From: JALZKA01 sp033856515
GTDB lineage: Bacteria > Actinomycetota > Thermoleophilia > Solirubrobacterales > 70-9
DNA: 64,000 nucleotides
Direction of reading: 5' to 3'
Assembly (NCBI GenBank): GCA_033856515.1
Contig: JAWVEY010000034.1
Coordinates: forward strand, 248,001-312,000
Below the pieces are notes generated by a model. The model was not told where the DNA came from and ran no database searches. It saw only the letters and a list, made by a program, of their open reading frames with translations. This document shows, one piece after another, positions 24,794 to 32,307 of the stretch. The position numbers and the translations under genes were made by a program. Each line of letters starts with the position of its first letter. Positions within the stretch are counted from its first letter, which is position 1.

Positions 24794-25267
24794 ATGGCCG
24801 TCCCCACACGTGCACGACTGCACGAGGACCGCGGCGGCGATCCGCTCGACGGACTCGTCAACCTCTTCGACCTCGGCATCGTCCTCGCCGTTGCCTTCCT
24901 GCTCGCTGCTCTCTCGTCCGTGGACCTCGAGGAGGTCTTCACGGACCAAGAGGCGCTCCAGCAGGCTCAGGACGCTGCGGCCATTACCGCCGCCGAGGAC
25001 GAGGTCGCGAACGAGGTGCAGCTCGCCCCCGGCGAGCGCGTCGTCGGCCAGGGCGAGGAGATCGGCACCGTGTACGAGCTCGACGACGGCCGCACGGTGA
25101 TCGTGCGGCCCGAGGATTCCGAGCCGGTGCCGGGCGAGGGCGCTCCCGTCACTCCCGATGAGGGAACGACCACACCAGAGGGAACGACCACGCCTGAGGG
25201 CACGATCGCCCCGGACGGGTCGACGGTGCCCGAGTCGACGCTCGCGCCCGACACCGGCACGGACTAG
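24794..25267 (+). CDS. DUF2149 protein, ExbD/TolR-like partner
   Basis: This 157-residue protein has a short cytoplasmic N-terminus with DPLDGLVNLFDLGIVLAVAF, the DUF2149 hallmark, which forms the single membrane helix (about 27-45). It continues with an external domain including the GEEIGTVYELDDGRTVIV motif. An acidic Thr/Pro/Glu repeat tail (TTPEG repeated) follows. Topology resembles ExbD, TolR and MotB, in which an aspartate in the helix region carries protons; here the Asp in NLFDLG is the candidate. GGAGGGAG lies before the ATG and the gene follows the channel gene by 3 bases. Confidence 0.85.
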   Translation: MAVPTRARLHEDRGGDPLDGLVNLFDLGIVLAVAFLLAALSSVDLEEVFTDQEALQQAQDAAAITAAEDEVANEVQLAPGERVVGQGEEIGTVYELDDGRTVIVRPEDSEPVPGEGAPVTPDEGTTTPEGTTTPEGTIAPDGSTVPESTLAPDTGTD

Positions 25268-25268
25268 C

Positions 25269-26153
25269 TCAAGCGACCGCCACCGGCTCGCGCACGAAGC
25301 CCGCAATGAGATCGGCCAGACGCTCCGGCTGATCCTCCATCGAGAACGTGTACGCGTCCTCGATCCACTCGAGCCGCGACCCGGGGATGTCGCCGATCAG
25401 GCGTTCGGCGTCCGCCGGCGGGAAGAACTTGTCGTCGCGTGACCAGGCGACGAGGACCGGGCGGTCGTACGAGCGGAGCTTCTCGATCGCGTCCATGAGG
25501 TGCTTCGAGTCGAACGCCCGGATGACGCGGGCGAAGTCTGCACCCTGTCCCTTCTCGGTGAGGATGGGGAGGATGTAGGAGTCGCCGGCCGCGGGATCGA
25601 GCTTCGAGCGCATGAGCCAGCCGAATGCGAGCGGGGTGGAGCGGAGCGCCCGGATCCGGAGCGCCGCGAAGAGCACCCGCGCCATCGCGGGGAACCGCGT
25701 CGGCCAGAGCAACACGCGAAAGAACAGCGGGGGGAAATTCTCGTAGGCGTCGCAGCTCGTCAGAACTACCCGACCTGCGAGCTCGGGGTGGCGAGCGAGC
25801 GCGATCTGCGTCAACCCGCCGCCGGTGTCGTTGGCGACGATCGTCGGCGACTCGAGGCCGAGCTTCTCAATTGCCTCGGCGATCATGTCGGCGAGGCCGG
25901 GAATCGAGAGGTCGGCGTCGGGCATTGGGAGCTCGTGCGAGCCGAGCGGCATGTCGAGCGTGATGCACCGAAAGTCGGGGGAGAGGCGCGGCACGACCTT
26001 GCGCCAGAGGTTCGCGTTCACAAGGGCGCCGTGGACGAAGACGATGGGCTCGCCGGCTCCCGCCTCGAAGACGCGCATCCGGCCACCGCTCAAGTCGATC
26101 TCGCGTGCGGTGCCAAGGGATGAATCCCTCCAGAACTTGTTCTCAGTGCCCAT
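25269..26153 (-). CDS. Alpha/beta hydrolase with atypical triad
   Basis: This 294-residue protein has the fold marks VFVHGALVNANLW (oxyanion region, about 38-50) and a nucleophile elbow ANDTGGGLTQ with Asp109. Asp as nucleophile is seen in haloalkane dehalogenases and epoxide hydrolases. The C-terminal segment reads IEDAYTFSMEDQPERLADLI, where family members usually have GHF, so Thr269 occupies the catalytic His position. The activity may be altered or lost. The ATG at 26153 has AGGAGG upstream. An in-frame start 162 bases earlier would overlap the divergent TetR gene. It is probably controlled by that TetR. Confidence 0.8.
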   Translation of the reverse strand: MGTENKFWRDSSLGTAREIDLSGGRMRVFEAGAGEPIVFVHGALVNANLWRKVVPRLSPDFRCITLDMPLGSHELPMPDADLSIPGLADMIAEAIEKLGLESPTIVANDTGGGLTQIALARHPELAGRVVLTSCDAYENFPPLFFRVLLWPTRFPAMARVLFAALRIRALRSTPLAFGWLMRSKLDPAAGDSYILPILTEKGQGADFARVIRAFDSKHLMDAIEKLRSYDRPVLVAWSRDDKFFPPADAERLIGDIPGSRLEWIEDAYTFSMEDQPERLADLIAGFVREPVAVA

Positions 26154-26173
26154 CGATCCGGCCTCCTTGGTTA

Positions 26174-26188
26174 CATACAGGTTGTATG
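26174..26188. promoter_or_regulatory. Putative TetR operator 1
   Basis: CATACA (26174-26179) and TGTATG (26183-26188) form a perfect 6-bp inverted repeat with a 3-base spacer. It lies between the divergent hydrolase and TetR genes. A related half-site recurs 20 bases on. A dimeric TetR repressor would fit such a site. Confidence 0.6.
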
Positions 26189-26208
26189 GCTTTGCGCGAG
26201 GAGAGTAA

Positions 26209-26223
26209 CATACAGACGGTATG
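26209..26223. promoter_or_regulatory. Putative TetR operator 2
   Basis: CATAC (26209-26213) and GTATG (26219-26223) are inverted with a 5-base spacer and share their sequence with operator 1. The right half is extended by a further TATG. It lies 22 bases before the TetR start codon, consistent with autoregulation. Confidence 0.55.
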
Positions 26224-26244
26224 TATGTGTGAGGGGCGCCACAC

Positions 26245-26847
26245 GTGAGCACAACGGCGAATCGGCAGGCTGCCCGGTCCGAGGCGACACGCGCGAAACT
26301 GATCGAGGTGGGCATCGAGCTCTTCTCCGAGCGTGGCTATGCGGCGGTCGGCACCGAGGAGATCGTCGACCGCGCAAAGGTGACACGCGGTGCCCTCTAC
26401 CACCACTTCGGCGACAAGCGCGATCTGTTCAGGGCCGTCCACGAAGAGCTCGAGCAGCAGATCGTCGCCGGGATCGGCGCTGCGCTGCAGGCGAACCCGC
26501 GTGAGGACCCGCTCGAGGCGCTCGACGTGGCCGCAGGTGCCGTGCTCGATGTCGCACTCGATTCGAAGATCGCCAGGGTGACGCTGATCGACGCGCCCTC
26601 TGTCCTCGGCTGGGAGGAGTGGCGCGAGATCGACGTCCGGTACGGGCTCGGGCTCACCGAGGCGGTCCTCAACGCCGCGATCGAAAGCGGGCGCATCGCC
26701 AAGCAGCCGGTGCGGCCACTCGCGCACCTCCTGGTGGCTGCCGTCGGTGAGGCGGCGATCATGGTCGCGACCGCGAACGACCCAAAGCAGGCACGAAAGG
26801 ACATCGAGCCCGCGATGCGCTCGCTCCTTTACGGCCTAGCCGCGTAA
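26245..26847 (+). CDS. TetR-family transcriptional repressor
   Basis: This 200-residue regulator has an N-terminal helix-turn-helix (about 15-62) reading SEATRAKLIEVGIELFSERG, then YAAVGTEEIVDRAKVTRGAL and YHHFGDKRDLF, a textbook TetR DNA-binding domain. The C-terminal part is helical and binds an unknown ligand. The start is a GTG. It diverges from the alpha/beta hydrolase gene across a region with two inverted repeats of the CATAC/GTATG type, so it probably represses itself and the hydrolase. Confidence 0.93.
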   Translation: MSTTANRQAARSEATRAKLIEVGIELFSERGYAAVGTEEIVDRAKVTRGALYHHFGDKRDLFRAVHEELEQQIVAGIGAALQANPREDPLEALDVAAGAVLDVALDSKIARVTLIDAPSVLGWEEWREIDVRYGLGLTEAVLNAAIESGRIAKQPVRPLAHLLVAAVGEAAIMVATANDPKQARKDIEPAMRSLLYGLAA

Positions 26848-26889
26848 GCCGGGGGTTTCACAGGGCCCGAGCGCGGTACGTTGGGGGCG

Positions 26890-27123
26890 ATGACGCGCGT
26901 TGAAGCCCGGGCGGCCATGATCAGGAAGATCCGCGATCACTACGCGGGCCTCGGAATCCCCCTCGACGACCTCTCGGATCGCCAGATCGAGCTGGGCGTG
27001 CGCCAGCTCGCCGCGGCTGCCCGCGAGTCCGGCATGTCGAAGGAGGAGGCCCAGGAGGCGATGCGGAAGGCAGTAGTAAACGCGAAGAAGACTGACGACA
27101 AGGCATCGGCGGATGCCGAATGA
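26890..27123 (+). CDS. Small helical protein, function unknown
   Basis: This 77-residue soluble protein is mostly helix. It begins TRVEARAAMIRKIRDHYAGL and continues with a Glu/Ala/Lys-rich second half (GMSKEEAQEAMRKAVVNAKK). It has no cysteine, signal or membrane segment. The ATG at 26890 follows a G-rich stretch that could act as ribosome site. The stop overlaps the next lipoprotein start as ATGA (27120-27123), which supports real translation. Confidence 0.6.
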   Translation: MTRVEARAAMIRKIRDHYAGLGIPLDDLSDRQIELGVRQLAAAARESGMSKEEAQEAMRKAVVNAKKTDDKASADAE

Positions 27124-27653
27124 GGAAGTGGGGGTGGATGGTTGTGTTGCTCGCCGTGGCCATCGCAGGCTGCGGAGGCGACGATGACGGCGAGACTTCG
27201 ACCGCCACGACCACGGTCACGGAGACGACAGAGGCCGAGACGCAGGACGAGGAAACCACTGACGAGACAGAGACCGATGGCGGGAGCGAGACGACCGACG
27301 TCGGCCCGCTCGACTCGTTCACGACGCCTTCGAAGAACATCTCGTGTGCGGTCACCGAGGAGTTCGTGCGCTGCGACATCTTCGAGCACTCCTACGAGCC
27401 GCCGCCCAAGCCCGCGTCATGCGAATTCGACTACGGCTCGAGCCTGAGCGTCGGCGTGGAAGGCCCCGCGGAGTTCGCGTGCGTTAGCGACGCGGTCACA
27501 GGCTCGCCGGACACACTCACGGTGCTCGAGTACGGCACGCAGACGACCGTAGGTCCGTTCAGGTGCGAGAGCTCGGAGGCGGGCGTTCGCTGCGAGAACA
27601 CCGATACAGGATCGGGCTTCACACTCGCGCGCGAGATCGCCGAAGCCTTCTGA
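27120..27653 (+). CDS. Lipoprotein with a DUF6636-like domain
   Basis: This 177-residue lipoprotein has a signal ending AIAGC and a long Thr/Glu/Asp-rich linker (about 20-60). A C-terminal domain follows with the pattern FTTPSKNISC, VRCDIFEHSY, PPPKPASCEFDYG and LEYGTQTTVGPFRC, then TGSGFTLAREIAEAF. The regularly spaced cysteines should form disulfides outside the cell. This matches the actinobacterial DUF6636 pattern of secreted proteins with unknown role. It is translationally coupled to the preceding small gene. Confidence 0.78.
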   Translation: MRKWGWMVVLLAVAIAGCGGDDDGETSTATTTVTETTEAETQDEETTDETETDGGSETTDVGPLDSFTTPSKNISCAVTEEFVRCDIFEHSYEPPPKPASCEFDYGSSLSVGVEGPAEFACVSDAVTGSPDTLTVLEYGTQTTVGPFRCESSEAGVRCENTDTGSGFTLAREIAEAF

Positions 27654-27657
27654 GCGC

Positions 27658-29427
27658 TTACTCGTCGCCGAAGAGCGCGTAGCCGTACTGGCCGCGCTTG
27701 TATGCGAGCTTCGCGATCGCCTTCACGCGGTCGTCGTCGTTTGACTCGATCTGGCGGAAGTTCGAGCCGACGCGTGCCGCGGCCCGCTCGCAGAACGTCT
27801 CGGCGATGAAGCGCTCCTGGCCTGATGGCTCGACGCCCTGGTCTTCGAAGATCGCGGTCACCCGCGAGAGCACCGAGACCTGGGCGAAGATGTCGGATAG
27901 CGCGTCGGCGAGGCGCTTCTGCTGAAACTGCGCTTCCATGATGTCTTTCTTGCGCTTCCGCAGGAGACCCTCGGAGATGCTCCTGAGCTCTTTCACCTGC
28001 TCGGACACGGCGTCTGCATGCGACTTCAGGTCGGGGTGCGCCTGGCCGATCTTGTCGGGTCTCACCTCGCGCTTCACCCTGCCGCCGACGTAGTCGGCCA
28101 GGACGCCGATGGAGCCGATGGGGTCCGACAGGCCGATGTCGCCAAGACCGGAGAGCTCCTCGCCCAGCGGCTTCAGGCCTGAGAGGGCGACGAAGCAGCG
28201 CATGACGTCGTTCGCGCCTTCGAAGATCGGGAAGATCCGGATGTCGCGCAGGAGGCGCTCGTAGGGGTCCGTCTTCATGTACCCCTCGCCGCCGCGGAGC
28301 TGAAGCGCCCGGTTCGCCTGGTACCAGAGGAACTCGGTTCCCGAGATCTTGCACATCGCCGACTCGAGCGAGTAGTCCTCGACGCCGGCGTCGACCAGGC
28401 CGCAAGTCATGTAGGCCATGGACTCCAGGCCGAAGAGGTAGGAGACCATCCAGCCGATCTTGTCCTGGACGAGCTCGAAGTCGGCGAGCGGGCGGCCGAA
28501 CTGGCGGCGCTCTTGAGAGTGGTCGATCGCGAGGTCCATCAGGTACTTGGAAGCGCCGACCGCTCCGGTGCCAAGCCCGATGCGACCGTTGTTGAGCACT
28601 TGCATCGCGATCCTGAAGCCCTCTCCGGGCTCGCCGATCACGTTCTCCGCCGGGATCTTCACGTCGTTGAAGCGCAGGCGCCGCAGGTCGTTCGCTCGCA
28701 GCCCCATCGTGTCGTAGCGCTCACCGACCTCGAAGCCCTTCATGCCCTTCTCGACGATCAGCGCGATGTGGCGGTCCTTGCCGTCTACCTCGGCGCGGGC
28801 GAACACGGAGAGGACGTCGGCGCGCGAGCCGTTCCCGATGTAGCGCTTCTCGCCGTTCAGGACCCACGAGCCGTCGGCTTGCAGGACCGCCCTCGACTCG
28901 ATGTTGTAGGCGTCGGAGCCGGCGGCGGGCTCGGTCAGGGCGAAGGCGGCCAGCTTCTTCCCCGTACACAGGTCCGGGAGAAAGCGCTCCTTCTGCTCGT
29001 CCGAGCCGAAGAGGTGGATTGCCTTGTAGCCGATCGACTGATGGACGCCCAGAACGATCGAGAGCGTCGCGTCGATGTGGGTGAAGGTCTCGAAGACGCG
29101 CGCGTATCCGGTCTGGGAGAGGCCCTGGCCACCGTACTTCTCGTCGACGTAAAGGCCGAGGAGGCCGGCGTCGCCCAGCTCGCGCAGGAGCTTGTCCGGG
29201 ATCCAGCGCTCATCCTCGAACTTGCCGTAGTCCTGGTCGCCCGCGATCTCTCGTGCGGCGCGGATCAGGCCGCGCACCTTCTCCTGCTCGGCGGGATCGG
29301 GCAGGGGCCACGGGAAGACCATGTCCTCGTGGATCTCGCCGAGAAACAGCGACTTGGAGAATGACGAGACGGCGCGCTCGGGCTTGTCCTCGATCTCTGC
29401 CTGCGTGGCTGCTTCCACGCAGCGCAC
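27658..29427 (-). CDS. Acyl-CoA dehydrogenase with C-terminal extension
   Basis: This 589-residue flavoenzyme introduces a double bond into acyl-CoA in beta-oxidation. The core (about 35-420) shows LYVDEKYGGQGLSQTGYARV, the FAD/substrate motif FALTEPAAGSDAYNI, ERRQFGRPLADFELVQDKIG, and RGGEGYMKTDPYERLLRDIRIFPIFEGANDV. The Glu in that last segment (FEGAND) is the usual catalytic base. After the core comes about 150 residues of helices, similar in size to the dimerisation extension of the VLCAD/ACAD9 type. The gene follows lhgO on the same strand after 13 bases. Start GTG, N-terminus uncertain. Confidence 0.92.
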   Translation of the reverse strand: MRCVEAATQAEIEDKPERAVSSFSKSLFLGEIHEDMVFPWPLPDPAEQEKVRGLIRAAREIAGDQDYGKFEDERWIPDKLLRELGDAGLLGLYVDEKYGGQGLSQTGYARVFETFTHIDATLSIVLGVHQSIGYKAIHLFGSDEQKERFLPDLCTGKKLAAFALTEPAAGSDAYNIESRAVLQADGSWVLNGEKRYIGNGSRADVLSVFARAEVDGKDRHIALIVEKGMKGFEVGERYDTMGLRANDLRRLRFNDVKIPAENVIGEPGEGFRIAMQVLNNGRIGLGTGAVGASKYLMDLAIDHSQERRQFGRPLADFELVQDKIGWMVSYLFGLESMAYMTCGLVDAGVEDYSLESAMCKISGTEFLWYQANRALQLRGGEGYMKTDPYERLLRDIRIFPIFEGANDVMRCFVALSGLKPLGEELSGLGDIGLSDPIGSIGVLADYVGGRVKREVRPDKIGQAHPDLKSHADAVSEQVKELRSISEGLLRKRKKDIMEAQFQQKRLADALSDIFAQVSVLSRVTAIFEDQGVEPSGQERFIAETFCERAAARVGSNFRQIESNDDDRVKAIAKLAYKRGQYGYALFGDE

Positions 29428-29440
29428 CCTACCCCAGCAA

Positions 29441-30670
29441 CTAAAGCTCGACCTCGTCCGCGATCAGGCGCGCGATCGCGAGCGACGAGGTGGCGGCCGG
29501 CGATGGCGCGTTACGGACGTGGACGCAGCGGCCGGTTCGCGACAGGACGAAGTCGTCGACAAGCGAGCCGTCGCGCGCCAGCGCCTGGGCGCGGATCCCC
29601 GACGGGCCTGGAACGAAGTCGCCGGGCTCGAGCTCAGGCACGAATCGCTGGGCTTCCCGGACGAGCGCCGAGGGGCGCAGCGCGTGGCGCATCTCGGTTA
29701 GGCCGGCACGCCAGTTCCGTGAGGCCATCCTCCAAGTTCCCGGCCAAGAGACCGTCTGCCAGAGGTCGCGGGCGCGGATTCGGCCCACCTTGTAGGCGTC
29801 CCGCGCCCCGACCATGAGCGCGGTCGGGCCCAGGAGCACCTCGCCGTCGTACCCGCGGGTCAGGTGTGCACCCAGGAAGGGCAGATCGGGATCGGGCACC
29901 GGGTAGATGTTCGATCGCACCAGCGACGCGCGCTCGGGCCGGAGTCGCAGGTAGGCGCCGCGGAACGGGACGATGCGCGGATCGGCTGGGGCGCCCGCGG
30001 CCACGGCCAGGCGGTCCGACCAGGCACCCGCGCAGCTGACCAGCGCTCGCGCATTCGTCCTTCCCTGTGCGTGCTCCACGTCAACGCCCCGGTCGCCTTC
30101 GATGATCGACTGCACCTCGCAGGACGTCGTGACCGTGCCGCCGTCCGCTCGCACATCGTCGGCGTACGCAGCGGCTACGGCGCGGAAGTCCACAGTCCCG
30201 GTGGCGGGGGAGTGGAGCGCCTGGATGCCGCGGGCATGAGGCTCGATGTCAGCGATCTCGTCCTCGGCGATTCTCTTCAGTCCCGGAACCTGGTTTTCGA
30301 TACCGCGGCGCTCCAGCTCGTCCAGGCGCGGCAGCTCCTCGGGGCGGGTCGCGACGATGAGTTTGCCGCCGCGCTCGGTTGGGATGCCACGCTCGGCGCA
30401 GAAGTCGTAGAGCTCGCGCGCGCCCTCGACGCAGAGGCGCGCCTTCAGCGAGCCAGGCGCGTAGTAGATGCCGGCATGGATGACCCCGGAAGAGCGGCCC
30501 GTTTGGTGCGTCCCGATCTCCGGCTCGCGTTCCACCACGGCGACGCGGATGCCGTCGTGGCGACGCGTGAGCTCTCGCGCAGTCGCCAAACCGACGATGC
30601 CGGCACCGACGACAACGATGTCGGCTTGCGCTGGAGGCCTCATTTGCAGGGGGTTTTGGGACTCGACCAT
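29441..30670 (-). CDS. lhgO: L-2-hydroxyglutarate oxidase
   Basis: This 409-residue FAD enzyme oxidises L-2-hydroxyglutarate to 2-oxoglutarate and feeds electrons to the membrane or to oxygen. Dinucleotide-binding motif IVVVGAGIVGLATARELTRR lies at the N-terminus. The family signature HQTGRSSGVIHAGIYYAPGS follows near residue 54. PFRGAYLRLRPE and the C-terminal VHVRNAPSPAATSSLAIA match the same group. It diverges from the peptidase E genes. Alternative: a related D-amino-acid oxidase-like enzyme, but the GVIHAGIYY motif favours LhgO. Confidence 0.9.
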   Translation of the reverse strand: MVESQNPLQMRPPAQADIVVVGAGIVGLATARELTRRHDGIRVAVVEREPEIGTHQTGRSSGVIHAGIYYAPGSLKARLCVEGARELYDFCAERGIPTERGGKLIVATRPEELPRLDELERRGIENQVPGLKRIAEDEIADIEPHARGIQALHSPATGTVDFRAVAAAYADDVRADGGTVTTSCEVQSIIEGDRGVDVEHAQGRTNARALVSCAGAWSDRLAVAAGAPADPRIVPFRGAYLRLRPERASLVRSNIYPVPDPDLPFLGAHLTRGYDGEVLLGPTALMVGARDAYKVGRIRARDLWQTVSWPGTWRMASRNWRAGLTEMRHALRPSALVREAQRFVPELEPGDFVPGPSGIRAQALARDGSLVDDFVLSRTGRCVHVRNAPSPAATSSLAIARLIADEVEL

Positions 30671-30744
30671 GGGGCGAAACGTTGTGGTGAAGCTCTGGAC
30701 ACCTGGACAAGCACCAAACGCCTTCCAGGGACGATATTTCCACT

Positions 30745-31482
30745 ATGAACGGCGAACGTCGTCAGATCGTCGCTTTCGGTGGTGGCGGATTCTCCATGGA
30801 GCGCGGCAATCCGCTTCTTGACGACTACGTGCTGGGCTTGACGGGCAAGCCGCGCCCGCGTGTCTGCTTCCTGCCGACTGCGTCGGGCGACGCCGATCAC
30901 TACGTCGTGCGCTTCTACCAGGAGTTCGCAAAGGAGCGGGCCGACGCTTCGCACCTCACCTTCTTCAGGCGCGACCGCGCGATCTCCTGCGTGCGCGAGC
31001 ACCTCCTCTCCCAGGACCTGATTTACGTCGGCGGCGGCAGCCTGGTCAGCCTGCTCGGGGTATGGAGGGCGCACGGGATCGACGAGATCATGCGCGAGGC
31101 GTGGGAGGCCGGGGTGGTCCTTTGTGGCTTGTCGGCCGGAGCGCTGTGCTGGTTCAGCGACTCGATCACCGCCTACTACGACGCGCCCGAGCACGTGGAG
31201 GGCATGGGATTCCTGCCTTGGAGCTTCACTGCGCACTACGACTCCGAGCCCGAGCGGCGCGACGAGTTCCACCGCCTTCTTTGCGAAGGCATGCGCCCGG
31301 GGTATGCCGCTGACGACGGGGCGGCGCTCCACTTTCGCGGCACCGAGCTCCACAAGGTCGTCTCCTCGCGCCCGTCGGCGGGTGCCGCATCGCTTCGCTG
31401 CGGGCCGCTCGGCGTCGTGGAGGACCGACTGCCGGTGGACTACCTCGCCGAGCCCGCGATGCCGGCGCTGGTCGCAGTTTGA
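30745..31482 (+). CDS. Peptidase E-like protein (S51 family), copy 1
   Basis: This 245-residue cytoplasmic serine peptidase belongs to the PepE/cyanophycinase fold. Nucleophile motif GLSAGALCWF has the serine near residue 131. LIYVGGGSLVSLLGVWRAHG is the conserved loop before it, and AHYDSEPERRDEFH supplies the late His. PepE cleaves Asp-X dipeptides. A second copy starts within the last codons (TTGA overlap at 31479-31482). The two share the VCFLPTASGD/VCLLPTASGD N-terminal motif, a sign of tandem duplication. Confidence 0.88.
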   Translation: MNGERRQIVAFGGGGFSMERGNPLLDDYVLGLTGKPRPRVCFLPTASGDADHYVVRFYQEFAKERADASHLTFFRRDRAISCVREHLLSQDLIYVGGGSLVSLLGVWRAHGIDEIMREAWEAGVVLCGLSAGALCWFSDSITAYYDAPEHVEGMGFLPWSFTAHYDSEPERRDEFHRLLCEGMRPGYAADDGAALHFRGTELHKVVSSRPSAGAASLRCGPLGVVEDRLPVDYLAEPAMPALVAV

Positions 31483-32246
31483 CCCCGCGCATCGTCGCCC
31501 TGGGAGGCCATGAGTTCCGCTCGCACCCGGCGGAGCGGGCGATCGTCCGCCACCTGCTCGAGCTGACACACGTCCCTAACCCGCGCGTTTGCCTCTTGCC
31601 AACGGCGAGTGGCGACCCGCAGGAGTCAATCACCAACTTCTACGCCGTGCTCGACCGCTTCGACTGCCGTCCCACCCACGTGTCGCTCTTCCGGATGGAG
31701 CGCGAGTGGGTGAACCTGCGTGAGCACCTGCTCGAGCAGGATCTGATCTACGCCGCCGGCGGCTCGATGCTGAACCTGATCGCGATCTGGCGTGCGCACG
31801 GCCTTGCCGAGATCATGCGCGAGGCCTGGGAGGCGGGCGTCCTCCTCGCCGGCCAGAGCGCCGGCGCGATGTGCTGGTTCGAGCATGGGATCACGTCGTC
31901 GGCGGGAGAGCCGCGCAGAGCTGAGGGCCTGGGCCTCCTGCCGGGCACGCTCTGCGTGCACTACGCGCGCGATCCCGGCCGGAGGACCCGTCTTCTGGCC
32001 GAGGTCGAGAACGGGCTGCCCGCGGGCTACGGCATCGACGACGGCGCCGGGCTCCTCTTCGAGGGAACAAGCCCCGTCGAGGCGTTCGCCGGCCGCCTCG
32101 GCGCGCGCGTCGTGAGAGTCGAGCCCGGCCCTGAGGGTTCCCGCGAGATGGAGCTGCGCCCGATCCCGCTGCGCCCAGAGCTCGCGCCCGTAGACGATCC
32201 CGCGATCGCCGAGATGCGGGAGCTCCGCAGAGCACGTCGCTCGTAA
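31479..32246 (+). CDS. Peptidase E-like protein (S51 family), copy 2
   Basis: This 255-residue paralogue has the nucleophile motif AGQSAGAMCWF and the same order of blocks (PNPRVCLLPTASGDPQES, LIYAAGGSMLNLIAIWRAHG, LCVHYARDPGRRTRLL). The C-terminus differs and carries an extra Arg/Pro-rich tail. It starts with TTG overlapping the stop of copy 1, so the two proteins should be made in equal amounts. They may form a heterodimer or act on different substrates. Confidence 0.87.
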   Translation: MTPRIVALGGHEFRSHPAERAIVRHLLELTHVPNPRVCLLPTASGDPQESITNFYAVLDRFDCRPTHVSLFRMEREWVNLREHLLEQDLIYAAGGSMLNLIAIWRAHGLAEIMREAWEAGVLLAGQSAGAMCWFEHGITSSAGEPRRAEGLGLLPGTLCVHYARDPGRRTRLLAEVENGLPAGYGIDDGAGLLFEGTSPVEAFAGRLGARVVRVEPGPEGSREMELRPIPLRPELAPVDDPAIAEMRELRRARRS

Positions 32247-32279
32247 GCCGCGGAGCACGGCACTTCGCTCGTAAGCCGC
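32238..32279. repeat. Short direct repeat at the end of the peptidase E pair
   Basis: The 14-base sequence CGCTCGTAAGCCGC occurs at 32238-32251, containing the TAA stop of copy 2, and again at 32266-32279. GAGCACG also precedes both. This looks like a small tandem duplication of about 28 bp. Confidence 0.75.
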
Positions 32280-32307
32280 TTGCGGCATACGAATATCGTG
32301 CACTGCT

